Below are positions 44,708-53,246 of a stretch of DNA of 64,000 nucleotides, in pieces. Origin of the DNA: SVTX01 sp045660325 (GTDB lineage: Bacteria > Bacillota > Clostridia > Oscillospirales > CAG-272); NCBI GenBank assembly GCA_045660325.1, contig JAZRDO010000034.1, positions 8,245-72,244 on the forward strand, in the 5' to 3' direction. Made by a program: the position numbers and the translations under genes. How positions within the stretch are numbered: position 1 is the stretch's first letter; every line of letters begins with the position of its first letter. The notes beneath the pieces were generated by a model. That model saw nothing but the letters and a program-made list of their open reading frames with translations, searched no databases and was not told where the DNA came from.

Positions 44708-45931
44708 TTATTTCTCCAAATTCGCAGTATTTATAATGATACGCTCAACAATGTCAACTACCTTGTTAAGAGACTCAACGGGGAGATACTCAAAGCGGGA
44801 GTGGAAGTTTTCGCCGCCCGTACAGATATTGGGGCAGGGCAGACCCATAAAGGAGAGTCTTGCGCCGTCCGTACCGCCGCGGATGGGAATGATCTCAGGC
44901 TTAACACCAACCTCGTCCATAGCCGCGATGGCGCGAACGATTATGTACATGTGTTCCTCGATGATCTCCTTCATATTGTAGTAGGAGTCGCGAAGCTCAA
45001 CCGTGCAGGTGTCCTTGCCGTATTTTTTATTGATGATCTTGGCGTTATATTCAAGAATACGCTTCTTTTCCTCAAATTTTACGCGGTCGTGATCACGGAT
45101 AATATAGTGGAGAGTCGCGTTTTCGCACGTGCCTTCCATATTCGTTAAGTGGAAGAAGCCCTCGTAGCCCTCGGTCTCTGCGGGGGACTGACCTGCGGGA
45201 ATGTAGGAATTGAATTCCATAGCGATAAGCTGGGCGTTCTTCATTTTGTTCTTTGCAGAGCCGGGATGAATGGAAACTCCGTTGAATTTAACCTTAGCGG
45301 ATGCCGCGTTGAAGTTTTCGTATTCAATTTCACCGAGAGCGCCGCCGTCAACCGTGTAGCCGTAGTCGGCGTGGAATTTCTCTACGTCAAAATGATCTGC
45401 GCCGCGACCGATCTCCTCGTCGGGTGTAAAGCAGATCTTGATCTCGCCGTGGCTCTCGCCGCTATTTATTACGCGTTCGAGCGCGGAAATAATAGCGCAG
45501 ACGCCCGCCTTATCGTCGGCGCCGAGCAGAGTTGTGCCGTCCGTTACGATAAGCTCCTGATCTTTATATTTTGCGAGTGAGGGATATTCTCTCTTTTTAA
45601 GGAAAATGCCAAGCTCCTCGTTAAGACAAATATCCTTGCCCGTGTATTTAACTATTTTAGTTTTTATAGGATAGTCTGCGCAGGCGTCGGACGTATCAAC
45701 GTGCGCAATAAGACCGACAGTTACCTTGCTTTTCTCTGAATTTGAGGGAAGTGTCGCGTAGAGATAACCCATATCGTCAAGCTCAACGTCGGAAAGACCG
45801 ATCGCTATAAGCTCATCTCTTAAATATTTTGAAAATTCAAGCTGCTTTTTTGAGCTTGGAACAGTCTCGGAGTTTTCGTCCGACATTGTGGGGAATGAAA
45901 CGTATTTTAAAAATCTTTCAACGGTGTTCAT
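44708..45931 (-). CDS. pepT: Peptidase T (tripeptide aminopeptidase)
   Basis: 407 residues, M20B family, cytoplasmic dizinc tripeptidase. Motifs: GLIAHVDTSD (first His/Asp), TTLLGADDKAG (bridging Asp), FTPDEEIGRG (Glu pair), YTVDGG, PIRGGTDGARLS, and the C-terminal metal His in TGGENFHS. It has the expected dimerisation insert in the middle. GGAGAG ribosome site. First gene of the operon; its peptide role is not obviously linked to the deo genes, which may simply be co-expressed nutrient salvage. Confidence 0.94.
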   Translation of the reverse strand: MNTVERFLKYVSFPTMSDENSETVPSSKKQLEFSKYLRDELIAIGLSDVELDDMGYLYATLPSNSEKSKVTVGLIAHVDTSDACADYPIKTKIVKYTGKDICLNEELGIFLKKREYPSLAKYKDQELIVTDGTTLLGADDKAGVCAIISALERVINSGESHGEIKICFTPDEEIGRGADHFDVEKFHADYGYTVDGGALGEIEYENFNAASAKVKFNGVSIHPGSAKNKMKNAQLIAMEFNSYIPAGQSPAETEGYEGFFHLTNMEGTCENATLHYIIRDHDRVKFEEKKRILEYNAKIINKKYGKDTCTVELRDSYYNMKEIIEEHMYIIVRAIAAMDEVGVKPEIIPIRGGTDGARLSFMGLPCPNICTGGENFHSRFEYLPVESLNKVVDIVERIIINTANLEK

Positions 45932-45962
45932 AGCATCTCTCCTTGCATAGTTACCTATTATA

Positions 45963-45991
45963 AGTATAACATAATTTTATCTTTTTCGCAA
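45963..45991 (-). promoter_or_regulatory. Sigma-A promoter of pepT-tdk-deoC-deoB
   Basis: Minus strand: TTGCGA (45986-45991), 17-nt spacer, TATACT (45963-45968). A second TATAAT-like box lies just downstream. Confidence 0.7.
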
Positions 45992-46019
45992 GAGAATTTT
46001 ATAAACATTTTTATAGAAA

Positions 46020-46048
46020 TTGACATATCTTTTGCTTTGTGGTATAAT
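46020..46048 (+). promoter_or_regulatory. Sigma-A promoter of the DUF1643-exoA operon
   Basis: Perfect TTGACA (46020-46025), 17-nt spacer, perfect TATAAT (46043-46048). Confidence 0.88.
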
Positions 46049-46074
46049 GATAAAAAAGATTTTTGGAGTGAATT

Positions 46075-46686
46075 ATGCATAAGCCCTCAGCTATAACTCA
46101 GGAAATAGATATTTTAACCTTTGACGACGCACGCACTCACCGTGATGAGAGCGCGATCTATGATAGAAACAAGTGGCTCTACATACCCGATTTTTATTCT
46201 GAATACAGATATATTCTCGGTACAGTGGGTAAAAATCCCTTGATTACTATAGGAATAAATCCTTCGACCGCCGAGCCCGACAACCTTGACAATACGCTTA
46301 AATCCGTGGAGAGAATTGCGAAGCACAACGGCTTTGATTCCTTTATTATGTTTAATGTTTATGCTCAAAGGGCGACAAACCCCGACGATATGGACCGCGA
46401 GAGAAATCTTATGCTCCATAAGGAAAATATGAAGGCGTTTGAGTTCGTGCTCTCACGTGCGGAGAGTACTCCCTGCATTTGGGCGGCGTGGGGCGCGATA
46501 ATTGAGAAGCGCGACTATCTTAAGGATTGTATAGAGGATATGATCTCCATAGGTGAGGCGCATGGCGCAAAATGGTATACCGCGGGTAAAAAATCTATTA
46601 AGGGACACCCGCACCACCCGCTTTATTTGAAGAAGGACTCACTTATCGAGGACTTTGACGTGCGGGAATATTTGAGTATAATTTGA
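46075..46686 (+). CDS. DUF1643-family protein
   Basis: 203 residues, soluble. Landmarks of the family: GINPSTAEPDNLDNTL, MFNVYAQRATNPDDM, WAAWGAIIEKRDYL and a C-terminal GHPHHPLYL with clustered His. Biochemical function is unknown; conserved Asp/Asn/His suggest an enzyme, possibly acting on nucleic acids, which is speculation. GGAG ribosome site; 7 nt before exonuclease III in the same operon. Confidence 0.8.
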   Translation: MHKPSAITQEIDILTFDDARTHRDESAIYDRNKWLYIPDFYSEYRYILGTVGKNPLITIGINPSTAEPDNLDNTLKSVERIAKHNGFDSFIMFNVYAQRATNPDDMDRERNLMLHKENMKAFEFVLSRAESTPCIWAAWGAIIEKRDYLKDCIEDMISIGEAHGAKWYTAGKKSIKGHPHHPLYLKKDSLIEDFDVREYLSII

Positions 46687-46693
46687 GGTAAAC

Positions 46694-47446
46694 ATGAAAT
46701 TTATTTCTTTTAACGTAAATGGCTTCAGAGCCTGCAGAGCTAAGGGCTTTGATGAGTTTTTCAACAATGAAAACGCGGACTTCTTCTGCTTGCAGGAAAC
46801 TAAAATGCAGGAGGGACAAACTGATTTCTCTCCTGAGGGATATTATTGCTTTTATAATTATGCCGAGAAGAAGGGCTATTCGGGAACGGCTATCTTTACA
46901 AAACACGAGCCGATTTCCGTAAAGTACGGTATAGGCGTTGATTGTCACGACCACGAGGGCAGGGCAATAACCTTAGAATATGATGACTTTTTCCTTGTTA
47001 ATTTCTACGTGCCAAACTCCCAGCGCGAGCTTGCGAGACTTGATTACAGAATGGAGTGGGAGGAAGACGTAAGGAATTATCTTGTCTCTCTTGATAAAAT
47101 CAAGCCTGTCATTATCTGCGGAGATCTCAACGTCGCGCATAATGAAATTGACCTTAAAAATCCGCAAAGCAACCGTATGAGCGCGGGATTTTCAGATGCC
47201 GAGCGCGAAAAATTTTCGGCACTTCTTGATGCGGGCTTCTCGGATACCTTCCGCACACTTTATCCCGATACCGTGAAATATTCCTGGTGGAGCTATATGT
47301 TCCGTGCGCGTGAGAAGAACGCGGGCTGGCGTATAGACTATTTCCTTGTGTCAAACAGAATTATGGGTAAGGTGCAGGACAGCTTTATTATGAATGAAAT
47401 TATGGGCAGCGATCATTGTCCCGTTGGAATTGAGGTGAATATCTGA
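46694..47446 (+). CDS. exoA: Exodeoxyribonuclease III / AP endonuclease
   Basis: 250 residues. Base-excision repair enzyme that cuts at abasic sites and removes 3' blocks. EEP-family residues: FNVNGFRA, CLQETKM (metal Glu), YSGTAIF, NFYVPNSQ, ICGDLNVAHNEIDL (catalytic Asp/Asn), and YSWWSYMFRAREKNAGWRIDYFL...GSDHCPVGI (catalytic Asp/His). Full length. GAGGT ribosome site; the next gene starts 1 nt after its stop. Confidence 0.93.
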   Translation: MKFISFNVNGFRACRAKGFDEFFNNENADFFCLQETKMQEGQTDFSPEGYYCFYNYAEKKGYSGTAIFTKHEPISVKYGIGVDCHDHEGRAITLEYDDFFLVNFYVPNSQRELARLDYRMEWEEDVRNYLVSLDKIKPVIICGDLNVAHNEIDLKNPQSNRMSAGFSDAEREKFSALLDAGFSDTFRTLYPDTVKYSWWSYMFRAREKNAGWRIDYFLVSNRIMGKVQDSFIMNEIMGSDHCPVGIEVNI

Positions 47447-47447
47447 T

Positions 47448-47762
47448 ATGACTATTAAATACGATAAGCTTGTACGCGATAAAATCCCCGAAATAATTGA
47501 GAGCAAGGGTAAAATTTGCAAAACGGAGATTTTGTCTGACGAAAAATATCTTGAAATGATAGATAAAAAGCTTGACGAGGAGCTGCTTGAATACCATACC
47601 GATAAGAATTTAGAGGAGCTTGCGGATTTAGTTGAAGTAATATATGCCGCCGCAAAGGCAAGAGGCTATACTATTGAGGAGCTTGAGGCGACAAGAGTGA
47701 AGAAGGCGACCGAGCGCGGTGCGTTTGATAAAAAGATCTTGCTTTTAGAGGTAATTGAATAA
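47448..47762 (+). CDS. MazG-like nucleotide pyrophosphohydrolase
   Basis: 104 residues, helical. It begins KYDKLVRDKIPEII, the hallmark of the small house-cleaning pyrophosphohydrolase group related to HisE/MazG. Metal-binding acidic residues appear in KLDEELLEY and EELADLVEVIYA. It probably hydrolyses a non-canonical or excess NTP to NMP. GAGGTG ribosome site overlapping the end of exoA. Together with exoA it suggests a DNA-maintenance operon. Confidence 0.85.
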   Translation: MTIKYDKLVRDKIPEIIESKGKICKTEILSDEKYLEMIDKKLDEELLEYHTDKNLEELADLVEVIYAAAKARGYTIEELEATRVKKATERGAFDKKILLLEVIE

Positions 47763-47767
47763 ATAAA

Positions 47768-47795
47768 AAAAGCAAGGATATCAGTCCTTGCTTTT
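47768..47795. terminator. Bidirectional terminator overlapping the VanZ gene end
   Basis: 11-bp stem AAAAGCAAGGA / TCCTTGCTTTT, 6-nt loop; the right half forms the last codons of the minus-strand gene. Confidence 0.85.
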
Positions 47796-48269
47796 CTTTT
47801 TCTTTATCGCATATATTATAAATACAATTCCCATAATAAGAGCATTTGCAACCAGTGCGCCTATGGCGTCCACAAGCACGTCCATTATGTCGCTTGAACG
47901 ACCCGGGGAGAAGCGCTGGATAAACTCGTCGATAAACGCCACGGTAATTGAGAACGCTATGGGGGACGCGTATATCCAAAGTCTTTTGGTGAAAGGATTT
48001 TTGAATCTTATCGGGAAGATAAATATCGTCGAGACCGTCAGCACGGCGGAAAGCGCGAAGAATTCTCCGAAGTGTCCGAGAATATTTATAAAATTCTGAG
48101 GTATGCTTACATCAAGTCCGAGCTCGGTCAATGCGGAGCCTATAATCTCCTTTATTGAGCTTGTTATACTTGACGTCTCGGAGCCGTTTTTCAGAGAGTT
48201 GCTGAAAATGAAGGCTATGCAAAGAATAAGTATAACCGAAATTGAAATTATGATAGCTTTCTTTTTCAT
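47781..48269 (-). CDS. VanZ-family membrane protein
   Basis: 162 residues with four membrane segments and the VanZ-type core: FSNSLKNGSETS after segment one, HFGEFFALSAVL, FIDEFIQRFSPGRSSDIMDVLVDAIGALVAN. The Asp/Glu/Arg cluster in the last motif is family-diagnostic. VanZ proteins confer low teicoplanin resistance in enterococci, but most homologues have unknown roles. No vanA/vanH/vanX genes are nearby, so glycopeptide resistance should not be inferred. GGAGG ribosome site. Confidence 0.85.
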   Translation of the reverse strand: MKKKAIIISISVILILCIAFIFSNSLKNGSETSSITSSIKEIIGSALTELGLDVSIPQNFINILGHFGEFFALSAVLTVSTIFIFPIRFKNPFTKRLWIYASPIAFSITVAFIDEFIQRFSPGRSSDIMDVLVDAIGALVANALIMGIVFIIYAIKKKKSKD

Positions 48270-48297
48270 TTTTATCCCTCCGTTAGTTTATAGAGCC

Positions 48298-48327
48298 ATT
48301 ATAACACATATTATGAAGACTTGTCAA
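48298..48327 (-). promoter_or_regulatory. Sigma-A promoter of the VanZ-like gene
   Basis: Minus strand: perfect TTGACA (48322-48327), 18-nt spacer, perfect TATAAT (48298-48303). Confidence 0.8.
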
Positions 48328-48442
48328 ATATAATTTGTATTATTTTGATATATGATTCAAAATAATTTGTAAAAAACCTTGAAATATGACGAGAAAAGTT
48401 ATATAATGAATATGTATTGTTATTATTTAAGGAAGTGATGCT

Positions 48443-49813
48443 ATGAGGAAGCTTTTGCGCAAGCTTTTCCCATTTAATAAAGATATAATTAAGGAAGCTA
48501 TCAGGATCGCGTGGCCCGCGATCGTGGAGACCTTGTTTATGGCATTGGCTGCTCTTATCGACTCGCTTATGGTAAGTGATCTCGGTTCGGAGTACGTAGC
48601 GGCGGTAGGTCTTACCACTCAGCCTAAAATGGTAGGTCTTGCGCTTTTCTTTGCCGTTAGCGTTGCGACGAGTGCGATTGTTGCAAGACGAAACGGAGAG
48701 AAGAGAAGGGATAGCGCAAACAGAACCCTGCTTACGTCGTTTATTTTCGTTTTCATCTCGGCAATTGTCCTGAGTGTGGTGTTCGTTGTTTTTGCCGATC
48801 CCATTATCAGATTGTGTAAGTCCTCGGACGTAACTCACGGCCCTGCGGTAGAATATTTCCGTATAATTATGGGCGGAATTATTTTTAATTGTATACAGCT
48901 CGTTATTAACTCCGCACAAAGAGGCGCGGGCAACACTAAAATTACTATGTATACGAACGTTACCTCAAATACGGTCAACGTTATATTTAACTACCTTCTT
49001 ATCGGCGGACATCTGGGCTTTCCCGAGCTCGGCATCAAGGGTGCTGCGATTGCGACTGTGCTCGGTACGGTTGTCAGCTGTGTAATGAGTATTATTTCAA
49101 TATGCAAGAAGGACAGATTCTTAAGCGTTCAGTATATCATCAAGGAAAAGATAAAACCTACGTGGCACGCCTTCAGTGTAATTGTGAAGTTCGGTTACAG
49201 TGTTTTCATTGAGCAGGTATTGCTCCGCGTGGGCTTTATGGCGACGGCTATTATGGCGGCAGATAAGGGTGATAATGCCTTGGCGGCGCATCAGGTCGCT
49301 ATGAATATCCTTACGATATCGTTTGCATTTGGCGACGGACTTCAGCACGCGGCGGTGGCTCTGATCGGTAAGAGCCTTGGTGAGAAGGATCCCGATAAGG
49401 CGAAGACCTACGGAGCGGCTTGCCAGACGATCGGCACGATCATCTCGGTCGTAGTTGCGGCAATCTTCCTTTTGGGAGGAAGATGGATGATGACGCTCTT
49501 CTTTAAAAAGGAGCCACATATCGTGGATATCGGTGTAGAGCTTGTTTACGTAATGATATTCATAGTTCTGTTCCAGATAATTCAGGTTATCTATACGGGC
49601 GCGCTTCGTGGAGCGGGAGATACGCTTTACACGGCTATCTGCTCGACAATTTCGGTAACCGTTGTAAGAACTGCGGTATCCTTCCTTTTCGGATACACCT
49701 TCGGTCTTGGAATCACAGGCGTATGGATAGGAATTTTAGCCGATCAGGTTATGAGATTTATTCTTTCAAGCATTCGCTTCAAGCGAGGCAAATGGGTTAA
49801 AATCAAGGTATAA
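48443..49813 (+). CDS. MATE-family efflux transporter
   Basis: 456 residues with about twelve membrane segments. MATE landmarks: AIRIAWPAIVETLFMALAAL at the start, SDLGSEYVAAVGL, GAGNTKI after segment five, LAAHQVAMNIL in the second half, ALIGKSLGEKDPDKAK, and GALRGAGDTLYT. Exports cationic compounds using Na+ or H+. AAGGAAGTG ribosome site. A hairpin with little T tail separates it from a second MATE gene. Confidence 0.9.
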   Translation: MRKLLRKLFPFNKDIIKEAIRIAWPAIVETLFMALAALIDSLMVSDLGSEYVAAVGLTTQPKMVGLALFFAVSVATSAIVARRNGEKRRDSANRTLLTSFIFVFISAIVLSVVFVVFADPIIRLCKSSDVTHGPAVEYFRIIMGGIIFNCIQLVINSAQRGAGNTKITMYTNVTSNTVNVIFNYLLIGGHLGFPELGIKGAAIATVLGTVVSCVMSIISICKKDRFLSVQYIIKEKIKPTWHAFSVIVKFGYSVFIEQVLLRVGFMATAIMAADKGDNALAAHQVAMNILTISFAFGDGLQHAAVALIGKSLGEKDPDKAKTYGAACQTIGTIISVVVAAIFLLGGRWMMTLFFKKEPHIVDIGVELVYVMIFIVLFQIIQVIYTGALRGAGDTLYTAICSTISVTVVRTAVSFLFGYTFGLGITGVWIGILADQVMRFILSSIRFKRGKWVKIKV

Positions 49814-49818
49814 TATAT

Positions 49819-49840
49819 CGCCCCGAGCAAAATCGGGGCG
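49819..49840 (+). terminator. Hairpin, possible weak terminator between two MATE genes
   Basis: 8-bp GC-rich stem CGCCCCGA / TCGGGGCG, 6-nt loop, followed only by TTATT. It may reduce rather than stop readthrough. Confidence 0.55.
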
Positions 49841-49863
49841 TTATTACAAAAATCAGGAGTAAA

Positions 49864-51168
49864 ATGATAGAAAAAAGATTAAGGAAATATATTTTTCCAA
49901 GTATTCTCGCGATGACGGGCGTATCGCTCTATATTCTCGCGGACACCTTCTTTATTTCGGTTGTAGGTAAGTCCGACGGAATATGCGCGCTCAATCTTAT
50001 TTTGCCGATATACTGTATGGTGTTTGCTTTGGCGGCAATGATAGGTACGGGATCTGCGACAAGATACAGTATAATCAAGGCATCGGGTGGTACTGACGCC
50101 AACAGGTATTTTTCAAACGCGATATTCTTCTCGCTTATTGTCAGTGTTCCTTTTGTGGTATGCGGACTTGTTATACCCGACAAAATGCTCATCTGGCTCG
50201 GCGCGGATGCAAACGTTTTGGCGGTTGGCGAGATATATCTTAAAACTGCTATGTGCTTTGCGCCGTTTTTTATTGTAAATAATGCGATAACCTCGTTTGT
50301 AAGAAACGACGGCTCGCCCAAGATCGCTATGGCGGCGACACTTATAAGCAGTCTTTTTAATATAGTGTTTGACTACGTGTTTATGTTCCCGATGAATCTC
50401 GGAATGTTCGGTGCGGCGCTCGCTACGGGCGTTTCTCCCATAGTCAGCATTTTGATTTGTCTTATACACTTCTTCTCAAAGAAAAATACCATTAAATTTG
50501 AGCGGAAATGGCCCTCGTTCAAAAGACTTTATCTTTCCTGCATTCTCGGTGTTTCGGGCTTTATAGGTGAGATAGCGAGCGGTGTCACGGGACTTGTGTT
50601 TAATTTCATTCTCCTTGCGGTTGCGGGAAATACGGGCCTTGCGGCCTACGGCATTATTGCGAACATCTCAATTGTTTGCATTGCTATGTTCAACGGAATC
50701 GCGCAGGGACTTCAGCCTATGGCAAGTGAGGCGGAGGGCAGGGGAGACAACGAGACAAAGCGGAGAGTTCTTGTCCATTCTCTTATTATATGCGGAATAA
50801 CGGCGTCGCTTATCGTTGCGGTGTGCTGTATATTTGCAGATCCTCTCGTTACGATCTTTAATAGTGAGGGCTTGGCGAAGCTTCAGGAATATGGAGAGGT
50901 CGGACTTCGCATTTACAGTATTGGATTCCTTTTTGCAGGAATAAATATTGTTATCGCGGGCTTCTTTGCCGCGGTTGACCGTCCTCGTGAATGCGCGATT
51001 TTGTCAATTACCCGCGGTGTTGTGGCAATTGTTATTTTTGCCCTTTTGCTTTCAAGCCTTCTCGGCCTTGTCGGAGTGTGGCTCGCGTTTGTGGCAAGTG
51101 AGGCGACGACGCTCATACTTTCCGTTATCCTGCTTGTAAAGAGTAGAAAATCTCTTGCCAAAGTTTAA
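49864..51168 (+). CDS. MATE-family transporter, MepA-like
   Basis: 434 residues, twelve membrane segments. Clearly paralogous in architecture to the gene before it but from another MATE branch: ILADTFFISVVGKSDGICALNL, MIGTGSATRYSI, SFVRNDGSPKIAM, LAAYGIIANISIVCIAMFNGIAQGLQP, and FFAAVDRPRECAI. The 'NDG-P' and 'G.AQG.QP' motifs are MepA-like. Substrates unknown. CAGGAG ribosome site. The promoter of the next gene overlaps its last codons. Confidence 0.88.
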   Translation: MIEKRLRKYIFPSILAMTGVSLYILADTFFISVVGKSDGICALNLILPIYCMVFALAAMIGTGSATRYSIIKASGGTDANRYFSNAIFFSLIVSVPFVVCGLVIPDKMLIWLGADANVLAVGEIYLKTAMCFAPFFIVNNAITSFVRNDGSPKIAMAATLISSLFNIVFDYVFMFPMNLGMFGAALATGVSPIVSILICLIHFFSKKNTIKFERKWPSFKRLYLSCILGVSGFIGEIASGVTGLVFNFILLAVAGNTGLAAYGIIANISIVCIAMFNGIAQGLQPMASEAEGRGDNETKRRVLVHSLIICGITASLIVAVCCIFADPLVTIFNSEGLAKLQEYGEVGLRIYSIGFLFAGINIVIAGFFAAVDRPRECAILSITRGVVAIVIFALLLSSLLGLVGVWLAFVASEATTLILSVILLVKSRKSLAKV

Positions 51169-51183
51169 AAAGTATGATATAAT
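51155..51183 (+). promoter_or_regulatory. Sigma-A promoter of the aldo/keto reductase gene
   Basis: TTGCCA (51155-51160), 17-nt spacer, perfect TATAAT (51178-51183). It overlaps the 3' end of the MATE gene. Confidence 0.75.
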
Positions 51184-51215
51184 GTTTTTATGAACAATCA
51201 AAAAGGAGAAAAGAT

Positions 51216-52334
51216 ATGATCTACAAGAGCTTTCGCGGAATAAAGCTATCCGCACTCGGTCTTGGCACTATGCGACTCCCCACTATCGATGGCGATAACA
51301 GTAAAATTGATATGGAAACAACGAGAAAAATGGTTAAATACGCCATTGACTCGGGTATTAACTATTTTGATACGGCTTGGATGTACCATAAGGGCAATTC
51401 TGAGCTTGCTATCGGCGAAGTCTTGAAGGAATATCCCCGCGACAGCTTCTATCTTGCATCAAAATTCCCCGGCTTTGGAAAGGACAATCTTTCTAAGGTT
51501 GAAGAGATCTTTGAGCGCCAGCTTGAGAAGTGTCAGGTTGAATATTTTGATTTCTATCTGTTCCACAACGTATGCGAGGATAATATCGACGGATATCTTG
51601 ATCCCAAGTACGGCATTTACGATTATCTTATGAAGCAGAAGGAGCTTGGCAGAATCAAGCATCTCGGCTTCTCCACTCACGGTAGCCTTGATACAATGAA
51701 GAGATTCCTTGACGCGTACGGCAAGGATATGGAGTTCTGCCAGATTCAGCTCAACTATCTTGATTATAAGCTTCAGGATGCAAAGGCAAAGCTTGAGCTT
51801 ATCGCAAAGTACGATCTTCCCGTATGGGTAATGGAGCCCGTTCGTGGCGGAAGACTCGCAACTCTTGAGGCGGATGATGCGGCTATCCTCAATGACCTGC
51901 GCCCCGATCATACTATTCCCGAGTGGGCGTTCCGCTTTTTGCAGAATTTCCCCGAGGTTACAATGACACTTTCGGGCATGTCGAATATGGCTCAGCTTGA
52001 GGAGAACATCAGAACCTTCTGTGAAGAGCTGCCCTTGAATGAAAAGGAATTTTCGGCGGTTATGGATATTGTTGACCGAATGATAGCGAAGAGCACAGTT
52101 CCTTGCACGTCTTGCCGCTACTGTGTGGAAAAATGTCCTCGCTCAATTGATATTCCTGCGGTTATCTCGGCGTATAACGAGTACGTTAAAACACAGGATA
52201 AGGACTTCCTTCTCGCGTTGGATAAGGAGAGGGCACCTGCGACATGTATTGCCTGCCGCCAGTGTGAAAGACTTTGCCCGCAGGGAATTAAGATCTCCGA
52301 GGTTATGAAAAAGGTTTCTGACATTTTGAGATAA
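51216..52334 (+). CDS. Aldo/keto reductase with C-terminal 2x[4Fe-4S] domain
   Basis: 372 residues. The TIM-barrel AKR domain has the catalytic set in order: Asp and Tyr in NYFDTAWMYHKG, Lys in YLASKFPG, His in FYLFHNV, plus GRIKHLGFSTHG and GGRLATL. The last ~75 residues add two ferredoxin motifs, CTSCRYCVEKCP and CIACRQCERLCP. Such fusions are common in anaerobes and probably couple carbonyl reduction to ferredoxin-type electron carriers; the substrate is unknown. AAGGAG ribosome site. Single-gene transcript with its own promoter and terminator. Confidence 0.9.
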   Translation: MIYKSFRGIKLSALGLGTMRLPTIDGDNSKIDMETTRKMVKYAIDSGINYFDTAWMYHKGNSELAIGEVLKEYPRDSFYLASKFPGFGKDNLSKVEEIFERQLEKCQVEYFDFYLFHNVCEDNIDGYLDPKYGIYDYLMKQKELGRIKHLGFSTHGSLDTMKRFLDAYGKDMEFCQIQLNYLDYKLQDAKAKLELIAKYDLPVWVMEPVRGGRLATLEADDAAILNDLRPDHTIPEWAFRFLQNFPEVTMTLSGMSNMAQLEENIRTFCEELPLNEKEFSAVMDIVDRMIAKSTVPCTSCRYCVEKCPRSIDIPAVISAYNEYVKTQDKDFLLALDKERAPATCIACRQCERLCPQGIKISEVMKKVSDILR

Positions 52335-52340
52335 TACATA

Positions 52341-52367
52341 AAAAAGGAGAGCATCGCTCTCCTTTTT
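52341..52367. terminator. Bidirectional terminator
   Basis: 12-bp stem AAAAAGGAGAGC / GCTCTCCTTTTT with ATC loop, between convergent genes. Confidence 0.9.
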
Positions 52368-52368
52368 G

Positions 52369-53136
52369 TTAGTTTGAGTTGAGAATATAGTGAATACCGC
52401 TTACAATGTGCTTGTCCCACCATTTCCACGTGTGATCGCCCGCACTTACGCTGAAATTGTGAGGAACACCGAATTCACAAAGCAGCTCGTGAAATCTTAC
52501 GCTTGAATCAAGAAGGTCGTCACTCTCGCCGCACCAGATGAACATCTTGGGGAATTTTTGTCCCTTCTCATGCGCCTTGCGAGCCAAAACGTAGAGGTCG
52601 TGCTCGGTGCCGCGAAGATGTGTTACACTCTGAAGATCACGGTCGAATATCGCGCGCCATTCGGTAAGAAGGTTTTCTCTGTGAGGACTTGCAATATCCA
52701 TTGACGCAGAGAGCGCGATGCATGAGCCAAAAGTCTCGGGGCAGGTGAGCGCCGCCTTTACAGCTCCGTAGCCGCCCATGGAAAGACCGCCTATAATAAC
52801 GTCCTCGCGAGTTGTAGAAAGATTGCGGAAGAAGTTCGGAACAACTGTCGTAAGCTCACGGCAAATAAAGGAAAAATAGGGAATTCCGCCGATCGTATCT
52901 GTGTACCAGCTTCTTTCGACCGCAGGCATAACCACCGCGATGTTGAAATCCTCGGCATATCGCTCAATTGACGTTTGTCTTACCCAGCCCGCATGATTGT
53001 CGCCAAGCCCGTGGAGAAGATAAAGGGTTTTGTATTTCTCGTCGGGATGATCCTTCGCCCTGTCGGGTATGATCACGTTTATTGAAATATGTCGTTCAAG
53101 GAGAGTTGAATAATACTGCATTTCAAAAAAAGCCAT
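52369..53136 (-). CDS. Esterase, EstA/esterase-D type alpha/beta hydrolase
   Basis: 255 residues, cytoplasmic. Oxyanion region LLHGLGDNHAGW, nucleophile Ser119 in GGLSMGGYGA, acid in CGESDDLLDSS, and His in SAGDHTWKWWDKH. These match the tributyrin-esterase (EstA) and S-formylglutathione-hydrolase-like group that cleaves short-chain acyl or acetyl esters, for example on xylan. No signal peptide, so it acts inside the cell. GAGGTG ribosome site and a clean promoter upstream. Confidence 0.88.
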   Translation of the reverse strand: MAFFEMQYYSTLLERHISINVIIPDRAKDHPDEKYKTLYLLHGLGDNHAGWVRQTSIERYAEDFNIAVVMPAVERSWYTDTIGGIPYFSFICRELTTVVPNFFRNLSTTREDVIIGGLSMGGYGAVKAALTCPETFGSCIALSASMDIASPHRENLLTEWRAIFDRDLQSVTHLRGTEHDLYVLARKAHEKGQKFPKMFIWCGESDDLLDSSVRFHELLCEFGVPHNFSVSAGDHTWKWWDKHIVSGIHYILNSN

Positions 53137-53167
53137 TGTTTACACCTCGCAAAGTAGTTTACAGTTA

Positions 53168-53196
53168 ATTATATCATAAATTGAAGCCTTTCGCAA
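53168..53196 (-). promoter_or_regulatory. Sigma-A promoter of the esterase gene
   Basis: Minus strand: TTGCGA (53191-53196), 17-nt spacer, perfect TATAAT (53168-53173). Confidence 0.75.
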
Positions 53197-53206
53197 TACC
53201 TAATAT

Positions 53207-53238
53207 AAAAATCCCCCGCCCGAGAGCGAGGGGTTTTT
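53207..53238 (-). terminator. Terminator after the DUF308 gene
   Basis: Stem formed by AAAAATCCCC and GGGGTTTTT with inner GCG/CGC pairing; T run on both sides. Confidence 0.75.
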
Positions 53239-53246
53239 ATGTTGAA

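Noticed and set aside
47781..48269. VanZ-like gene considered as glycopeptide resistance
   Set aside because: VanZ-family proteins are widespread without resistance roles, and no vanHAX genes are present.
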